Below, one piece after another: positions 6,747 through 11,262 of a stretch of 11,262 nt of DNA. The stretch's first letter is position 1; the number at the start of each line of letters is the position of its first letter. This stretch comes from Bacteroidia bacterium (GTDB taxonomy: Bacteria > Bacteroidota > Bacteroidia > JABEUT01). Below the pieces are notes generated by a model. It did not search any database. It saw only the letters and a list, made by a program, of their open reading frames with translations, and was not told the DNA's origin. The DNA lies in assembly GCA_013044305.1 (NCBI GenBank), contig JABEUT010000129.1, positions 1-11,262 on the forward strand, given 5' to 3'. A program made the translations under genes and the position numbers.

Positions 6747-8570
6747 TCAGGCGGCAGCCTCGGTGTAGCCCGGGAAAAGGCTTACCTGCTGTTCCTTGCC
6801 TGGGTTGTAAACGAATCCTTTTTGCTTCCTGTAATTATAGTGTCCGTTTACTTTACGGGCAAAGCGGAATACGTCGGTATCGGGGTGGATGACGATCCTG
6901 CGTATGTTGAACAGGTCTTCCTGCATGGCGAGCGGGCCGTTCACGGTGCCTATCCCGTAACGGAATCCTGCTTTTACCACCAGTTCCTTTATAACGTCGT
7001 TCAGGCTGCCGTAAGGATAGGCGAACGAGATGACCTCGGCGCCAAGCAGCGTTTGTAAATGCTTTTTCGATTCGGTTATCTCCTTCCACGCCTCGGGTAC
7101 GCCCACCCTGCTCAAGTCAACATGGTTCACAGTATGGGCTCCGAATTCCACGCCGCGGCGGCTCATGTCTATGATCTGCTCACGGGTGAGCAGAGGGAAG
7201 GTCCTGCCCTCGTCCTTCAGATCCCAGCTGTTTTCCGCCTTGCCTGTAACCAGGTATATCACCGCTTTAAACCCGTATTTTTCCAAAAGGGGCATAAGCA
7301 GTGTATAGTTGTCGAGGTATCCGTCGTCGAAGGTAAGGATGATATATTTTTTAGAGGAATCGAACCTGTTGATAAGCGACAGCTGGCTAAAGGTGATGGG
7401 TGTATAGCCGTGTTTTTTAAGGTATCGGAAATGCGCCTCGAGGCGGTTCAGGGTTATATAGGTTCCGTGTATTCCGGCCTGCGACTTATCGGTGATAATG
7501 CGGTGGTAGAGCAGCACGGGCACCTCGTATTTTTTTCTGGAGTAATAGTTCTGGTAGAGGTATTCCACGCGGCTTGTAACCTTATCGAGGTCGAAGACCG
7601 AAACAATTCGTTGCCGCAAATCTTCGGGCACCTGTTTCATAGCCATGCCTTTTGATATATCTTCACCCAGCCTGCCTGTATCAAGGCTGCCATGCGGGTC
7701 AATGTCGCCGAAGTTGCTTTCCAGAGCTTCCTGCAGGTTGTGTTCGGTTACAAGCCCCACGTAACCCGCTTCGCCGAAGGCAATAGTGGGTTTGCCCATC
7801 ATCAGGCTTTCCATGGCTACCCTGCCGCTGCCTATCACAACCGACGAGCCGGCTATCTGGTCTTTTACATTTCCTGAAAAGCCTGACAAGGCAGCGGCGT
7901 GTTTGAAGACAGAAAAGCGTTCGGGGATAGTGGAGCCGCCCACCACATGTATATCAATGGAAGGGCTGATGGGGTTTTTGGTGCAGATTTCTTCCAGTAC
8001 GCGGAAGGCGGTATCGCCCTTGGGGCCCGACAGGCGTCCGATGATGGAAACAACGGCGCGCGCCCCCTGAACGGGAGGCTGCACGGGGATAAATACCTTC
8101 CCGTCCACCCCATTCCTCAAAATCTCTATTTTATTACGGTTCCAGCCCAGGTCGTTCGCTATCTGCTCCTTTACGTTTTCGCAGATGGCAAGGGTATAGT
8201 CGCCGTAAGCGGGAAAAAGCTTCTTGCTTAAATGCACGTGGTGGTGGCCATGGGCGGTGTATATCATGGGTATGCCGCAGATGCGCGCCGCTATATAGCC
8301 CAGCTTGGATGCTATGCGCGAGTGGGCGTGTAAAACCATTATATGGTTCCGCCTTATTATTTTAATAAGCTTTATGGTGTTCCTTATCCTTAGAAAAGCG
8401 CCTCTTCTGTTAAACGGCAGAGGGTAGTATTTGGCTTTGGTAGGCACGGTGATGGTATCGGACACAATGACCACCTCGTGCCCCCTTTCAATGAGCCTGT
8501 CGCTAATGGTGGCGGCATATACCTCGGCTCCCGTAACCTCCACCTGCGATAATACCATGAGTATCTTCAT
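6747..8570 (-). CDS. Fusion of GT4 glycosyltransferase and NodB/CE4 polysaccharide deacetylase
   Basis: The 607-residue protein joins two enzymes acting on polysaccharides. Residues 1-342 form a GT-B glycosyltransferase of GT4 type: N-terminal Rossmann start MKILMVLSQVEVTGAE, HGHHHVH at about 107-113, NGVD at 153-156, GRLSGPKG at 178-185, and a donor-site region around E254 and GKPTIAFGEAG. The first Glu of the usual EX7E motif is replaced by Ile246. From about 348 (YEVPVLLYHR) a NodB deacetylase domain runs to about 590. TFDDG (413-417) supplies the catalytic base D415 and metal ligand D416, HTVNH gives H479 and H483, and AYPYG is at 517-521. All main CE4 motifs are intact. There is no signal peptide or membrane helix. 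It likely builds and N- or O-deacetylates a surface glycan precursor; the substrate is unknown. The linker is only a few residues with no break in frame. Confidence 0.9.
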   Translation of the reverse strand: MKILMVLSQVEVTGAEVYAATISDRLIERGHEVVIVSDTITVPTKAKYYPLPFNRRGAFLRIRNTIKLIKIIRRNHIMVLHAHSRIASKLGYIAARICGIPMIYTAHGHHHVHLSKKLFPAYGDYTLAICENVKEQIANDLGWNRNKIEILRNGVDGKVFIPVQPPVQGARAVVSIIGRLSGPKGDTAFRVLEEICTKNPISPSIDIHVVGGSTIPERFSVFKHAAALSGFSGNVKDQIAGSSVVIGSGRVAMESLMMGKPTIAFGEAGYVGLVTEHNLQEALESNFGDIDPHGSLDTGRLGEDISKGMAMKQVPEDLRQRIVSVFDLDKVTSRVEYLYQNYYSRKKYEVPVLLYHRIITDKSQAGIHGTYITLNRLEAHFRYLKKHGYTPITFSQLSLINRFDSSKKYIILTFDDGYLDNYTLLMPLLEKYGFKAVIYLVTGKAENSWDLKDEGRTFPLLTREQIIDMSRRGVEFGAHTVNHVDLSRVGVPEAWKEITESKKHLQTLLGAEVISFAYPYGSLNDVIKELVVKAGFRYGIGTVNGPLAMQEDLFNIRRIVIHPDTDVFRFARKVNGHYNYRKQKGFVYNPGKEQQVSLFPGYTEAAA

Positions 8571-8701
8571 GCGGCAGGAATTTGGGTTCCGGTTCCGGGC
8601 AGGTATGTAGCTATATAGGTCATTTTACAATCTTTGCCATGCTTACAAATACGTATTGCAGGTTTAATTGGTTGGGTAACGTGCAATGGTGTTAAATATT
8701 G

Positions 8702-8733
8702 CAAATATAACGAAGTAAGTTGAGGGTAACCAA
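8702..8733 (-). promoter_or_regulatory. Bacteroidota-type promoter for the glycosyltransferase-deacetylase gene
   Basis: On the minus strand the -7 box is TATATTTG (8702-8709), an exact TAnnTTTG match, with TTG at 8731-8733 after 21 bp. Transcription would begin near 8695-8698, giving a leader of about 125 nt before the ATG at 8570. That is much longer than the leaders predicted for the other genes here. Confidence 0.6.
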
Positions 8734-8770
8734 CCTTTATTACTCTTTATCCGTCTTTGTTAGCAATAAA

Positions 8771-8784
8771 GGGGCGCTTGCCCC
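8771..8784 (+). promoter_or_regulatory. GC-rich hairpin overlapping the -33 region
   Basis: GGGGC-GCTT-GCCCC is a perfect 5-bp stem with a 4-nt loop, followed by GTTGTTCTTTTTT. It looks like a short intrinsic terminator on the plus strand, but no rightward gene precedes it. It also covers the TTG (8778-8780) used as the -33 element of the next gene. Either a terminator for stray rightward transcripts or an operator-like inverted repeat is possible. Confidence 0.35.
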
Positions 8785-8809
8785 GTTGTTCTTTTTTAGT
8801 ATAATTTTG
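8778..8809 (+). promoter_or_regulatory. Bacteroidota-type promoter for the T9SS substrate gene
   Basis: TTG at 8778-8780 is followed after 21 bp by TAATTTTG at 8802-8809, an exact match to TAnnTTTG. Transcription would start near 8813-8817, giving a leader of about 15-19 nt before the TTG start at 8832. The same -7 box and similar leader length are seen for the 4229 gene. Confidence 0.6.
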
Positions 8810-8831
8810 CAGTATTACAAGTTACCCTTCC

Positions 8832-10898
8832 TTGAAGAAGAAATTGAACATATTTTATTTCCGTCTCATTATCAGTTTATGGGGACTTTTTTTATGGTTT
8901 GGCGCCGGAGCGCAGACCATTAACTCCCCTCAATTGCGATGCCTTTCAGTTGACTCGGCCGGCAATGTAACCCTGTCGTGGGAACTGCCCGGCAACCTGA
9001 ATGCAAGTTTTGTTTCCTACGAAATATTCACCTCGACCAGCCGCAGCGGTCCTTATACCCAATGCGCCACCATCGCTTCAAGCGCGCAGAACAGCTATAC
9101 TGTATTGGGTGCCGGCGCCAATGCTGCCCCCATATTCTATTACATTGTAACCAACTCCGGAGGGCTTTCCGCCGCTTTGGACACGCTGGAAACCATCCAC
9201 CTTTCAATATTCAACCCCGGAACAGGCATTGCATTTTTAAGCTGGAATGCCATGCATACGCCTCTTCCGCCCACCTCCACCGGATTGTACAAGATATACC
9301 GCGAATGCCCCCGCTATGTCTGGAAACTTATAGACTCCACCCGCGCCCTTTCGTTCAACGACACCATTTACTACCCCTATTGCAAGGATACAGAACTTAC
9401 GTATAAAGTGGTGATAGAGGATTCCTCGGGCTGCTTTTCGGTATCGAACCGCGACAGCGGCAAATTCAGGAACGAAACCAGCCCCGCGCCTCCGGTGCTG
9501 GATACCGTTAGCGTAACCTCAACCGGCGCCGTAAATATAGCATGGACCAAAAGCAGCACCCGCGATGTGGAAGGGTACATCATTTACAAATGGATAAACA
9601 ACATAAGGAAGAAGGTAGCCATTGTTTACGGACAGAACAGCCTGAACTACTTTTATAACACCCATGGCGGCGACAGCGCCTCGGAAGACTTTTGGGTGGC
9701 GGCCTTTGACAGCTGCGGAAACACAGGCCCGTATTGCAGCGAGCAAAGCACCATTTATCTTACCCAGTCGCCCGACTCCTGCGAGCATTTGAACACCCTG
9801 TCGTGGACACCGTTTATAAACCTTATTCCGCAGGTGGGGCACTACAAGGTGTACAGAAATTTTAACGGAGGCGCTTACGCCATTATTGGTGAAACCCCGC
9901 CCGGCATAACCACCTTCACCGACAACGGGCTGGTGAGCATAGGCACCTACCAATATTACGTGCAGGTTACCGACAGCAACACCCCGAAAGTAACCGCCTC
10001 TTCCAACACCATCAGCTATACGGTGCGCCTGCTGCCGGTGCCTAAATTCAGCTACCTGCAAACAGCCACCGTTACAGGCAACAGCTCCGCCATTATGGTA
10101 AATGCATACGTGGATGTGGCCGCACAGGCACAGCACTACATTCTGCAGCGGGCGTTAACCCCGGCAGGGCCGTTCAAATTTGCCGGAGAACAGTCTTCCG
10201 CATCGCCCTTTATCAGCTTTATTGACGACACCGCCAACCCGAACAGGCAAAGCTATACCTATCAGGTAATATCGCAAAACCAGTGCGGGTTTAATATAGA
10301 TACCACCCAGTTGGGGCAAACCATGTACCTTACCGCCCTGGGCAACGATTCGGGTATCAACCACCTGGCCTGGAACGATTACGCACAATGGCAGAACGGA
10401 GTGTCTTATTACGCCATTTACCGCAACGAAGACGGAGGGCCGTTTGCACAGATAGCCACCGTGCCCTTTAACGGGGCCGGAGAAAACAACTATGCGGATA
10501 ATATAACCGCCATACTCCAGGGTCAGGGTGTGTTCTCATATTACATACAGGCCGTGGAAAATCCTTCAACCTATCCGTTTATAGACTCCAGCACTTCCAA
10601 CATTGCCGATGCCTATCAGGATCCGAGGCTGTATATCCCCAATGCCTTCTGCCCTTTCGGCAAGAACAATATATTTATCCCCGTAGGTGTTTTTGTAAAC
10701 CTGCAGAACTACGATATGTCTATTTATGACAGGTGGGGGCAGCTTGTTTTTGAAACCAACGACTACACCCAGGGCTGGGACGGACACCTCGGCGGCGGCA
10801 AGGTGGCGCCACTGGGCGTTTATGTTTACCACATTCAGTACACCTCAAGCAAAGGCGAATACTTTGAACGCAAGGGCAGCCTGACCCTTATCAGGTAA
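8832..10898 (+). CDS. Secreted fibronectin-III-repeat protein with type B T9SS C-terminal sorting domain
   Basis: The 688-residue protein has a Sec signal peptide (basic MKKK start, hydrophobic core about 11-23, probable cleavage AGA|Q near 27). Six fibronectin-III-like beta-sandwich domains follow, at about 31-125, 130-215, 222-310, 315-400, 405-500 and 505-597. Most show the strand-B Trp (LSWELP, LSWNA, IAWTK, LSWTP, LAWND) and YKVYR/YYAIYRN-type strands. Residues 598-688 are a CHU_C / gliding-motility-associated type B sorting domain: IPNAF, YDRWGQLVFE, GWDG, PLGVYVYHI and the final KGSLTLIR. The type IX system should export it to the surface or medium. No catalytic domain is visible, so adhesion or matrix function is a guess. 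Translation must start at TTG 8832: an in-frame stop lies at 8802-8804, no ATG intervenes, and this TTG gives a complete signal peptide. Confidence 0.9.
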   Translation: MKKKLNIFYFRLIISLWGLFLWFGAGAQTINSPQLRCLSVDSAGNVTLSWELPGNLNASFVSYEIFTSTSRSGPYTQCATIASSAQNSYTVLGAGANAAPIFYYIVTNSGGLSAALDTLETIHLSIFNPGTGIAFLSWNAMHTPLPPTSTGLYKIYRECPRYVWKLIDSTRALSFNDTIYYPYCKDTELTYKVVIEDSSGCFSVSNRDSGKFRNETSPAPPVLDTVSVTSTGAVNIAWTKSSTRDVEGYIIYKWINNIRKKVAIVYGQNSLNYFYNTHGGDSASEDFWVAAFDSCGNTGPYCSEQSTIYLTQSPDSCEHLNTLSWTPFINLIPQVGHYKVYRNFNGGAYAIIGETPPGITTFTDNGLVSIGTYQYYVQVTDSNTPKVTASSNTISYTVRLLPVPKFSYLQTATVTGNSSAIMVNAYVDVAAQAQHYILQRALTPAGPFKFAGEQSSASPFISFIDDTANPNRQSYTYQVISQNQCGFNIDTTQLGQTMYLTALGNDSGINHLAWNDYAQWQNGVSYYAIYRNEDGGPFAQIATVPFNGAGENNYADNITAILQGQGVFSYYIQAVENPSTYPFIDSSTSNIADAYQDPRLYIPNAFCPFGKNNIFIPVGVFVNLQNYDMSIYDRWGQLVFETNDYTQGWDGHLGGGKVAPLGVYVYHIQYTSSKGEYFERKGSLTLIR

Positions 10899-10959
10899 GG
10901 AGCAGGAGGAATTCCGGCAGGTTAATAATACTTTTTTTATTTAAAATACAGGGCTGCCT

Positions 10960-11262
10960 TCAGGGGGTTACATACACCGTTGAGGTAACGGTTTGCCCCG
11001 GCTGCAACTGTACAATTCCGGTACCGCTTTTCGGCGGGTTGGCAAGGTTACAGTATATATTGAATATGGCGGGAAGCTGAAAGGTGAAGGTTACGCTGCC
11101 GGAGCTGTTGGTATAGCCGCTCCCCGACACAACGGCATTGGTAACGGTGGAATTGAGCATTACGCTGCAACCCGGCACGGGCTGCTTCGTGTTCTGATCA
11201 ATAACATTAACGACAACGGTACAGGTGGTGGGTTTTTGGCATGAAATACTTACACCTGCAAA
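10960..11262 (-). CDS. Small probable lipoprotein with Ig-like/carboxypeptidase-regulatory-like fold (5' end outside window)
   Basis: The frame is open from the right edge for 100 residues, then stops with TGA at 10960-10962; the start codon is not in the window. The first visible residues, FAGVSISC, look like the end of a hydrophobic signal core followed by Cys8, with QKPTTC after it. This resembles Bacteroidota lipoprotein signals, although SIS is a weak lipobox. The rest is beta-rich and Ser/Thr/Val-rich. VVVNVIDQNTKQPVPGCSVML (residues 16-36) and GYTNSSGSVTF (49-59) match the pattern of carboxypeptidase-regulatory-like or bacterial Ig-like domains. Four Cys are visible (8, 14, 32, 71). 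If the Cys8 reading is right, only about 10-15 residues are missing. It converges on the T9SS substrate gene with a 61-bp gap. Function is unknown. Confidence 0.7.
   Translation of the reverse strand, partial: FAGVSISCQKPTTCTVVVNVIDQNTKQPVPGCSVMLNSTVTNAVVSGSGYTNSSGSVTFTFQLPAIFNIYCNLANPPKSGTGIVQLQPGQTVTSTVYVTP

Noticed and set aside
8720..8923. 67-codon plus-strand frame starting upstream of the T9SS substrate gene
   Set aside because: It begins before the mapped-by-motif promoter box, overlaps the real gene out of frame, and resembles no known family.
9519..10136. 205-codon minus-strand frame inside the T9SS substrate gene
   Set aside because: It is a shadow of the Fn3-encoding frame, with no domain, promoter or coding-like composition.
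10899..10959. Terminator between the convergent genes at the right end
   Set aside because: There is a T-run at 10932-10938, but I find no stable hairpin directly before it on either strand.

Overview
The window comes from a member of the Bacteroidota (Bacteroidetes). Three things support this. The intergenic regions carry the Bacteroidota sigma-A promoter signature: a TAnnTTTG -7 box, usually with a TTG about 17-21 bp upstream. No start codon has a convincing Shine-Dalgarno. One protein ends in a type B (CHU_C / gliding-motility-associated) C-terminal sorting domain of the type IX secretion system, which is confined to this phylum. Base and codon use look even across the genes and I see no integrase, transposase, tRNA, rRNA or CRISPR array, so this reads as ordinary chromosome. 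I cannot name the genus.

Layout. 1-366 has no convincing gene; it holds degenerate direct repeats and two hairpins. 367-2331 (-) encodes a periplasmic SurA/PpiD-like peptidyl-prolyl isomerase with two parvulin domains. A compact divergent promoter region follows. 2487-4091 (+) and 4229-5842 (+) are tandem paralogs with the order signal peptide, TPR, five PD40 beta-propeller blades, carboxypeptidase-regulatory-like beta domain. 5901-6674 (+) is a DnaQ-like DEDDh 3'-5' exonuclease with an ExoX-type C-terminal extension, probably co-transcribed with the second paralog. 6747-8570 (-) is a single-chain fusion of a GT4 glycosyltransferase and a NodB/CE4 polysaccharide deacetylase. After a second divergent promoter region, 8832-10898 (+) encodes a secreted protein of six fibronectin-III-like domains plus the type B sorting domain. 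10960-11262 (-) is the C-terminal part of a small probable lipoprotein running off the right edge.

How they fit together. Most products act in the envelope or outside it: an outer-membrane-protein folding factor, two PorE-like propeller proteins, a surface glycan enzyme, a T9SS substrate and a small lipoprotein. The paralogs resemble the T9SS component PorE but lack its OmpA-like peptidoglycan-binding end. A link between them and the T9SS cargo gene about 3 kb away is inference only.

I found no clear-cut new defence or mobile system. The items most worth a second look are the GT4-CE4 fusion, the OmpA-less PorE-like pair, two genes that appear to start at TTG, a near-leaderless promoter, and the repeat cluster at the left end.
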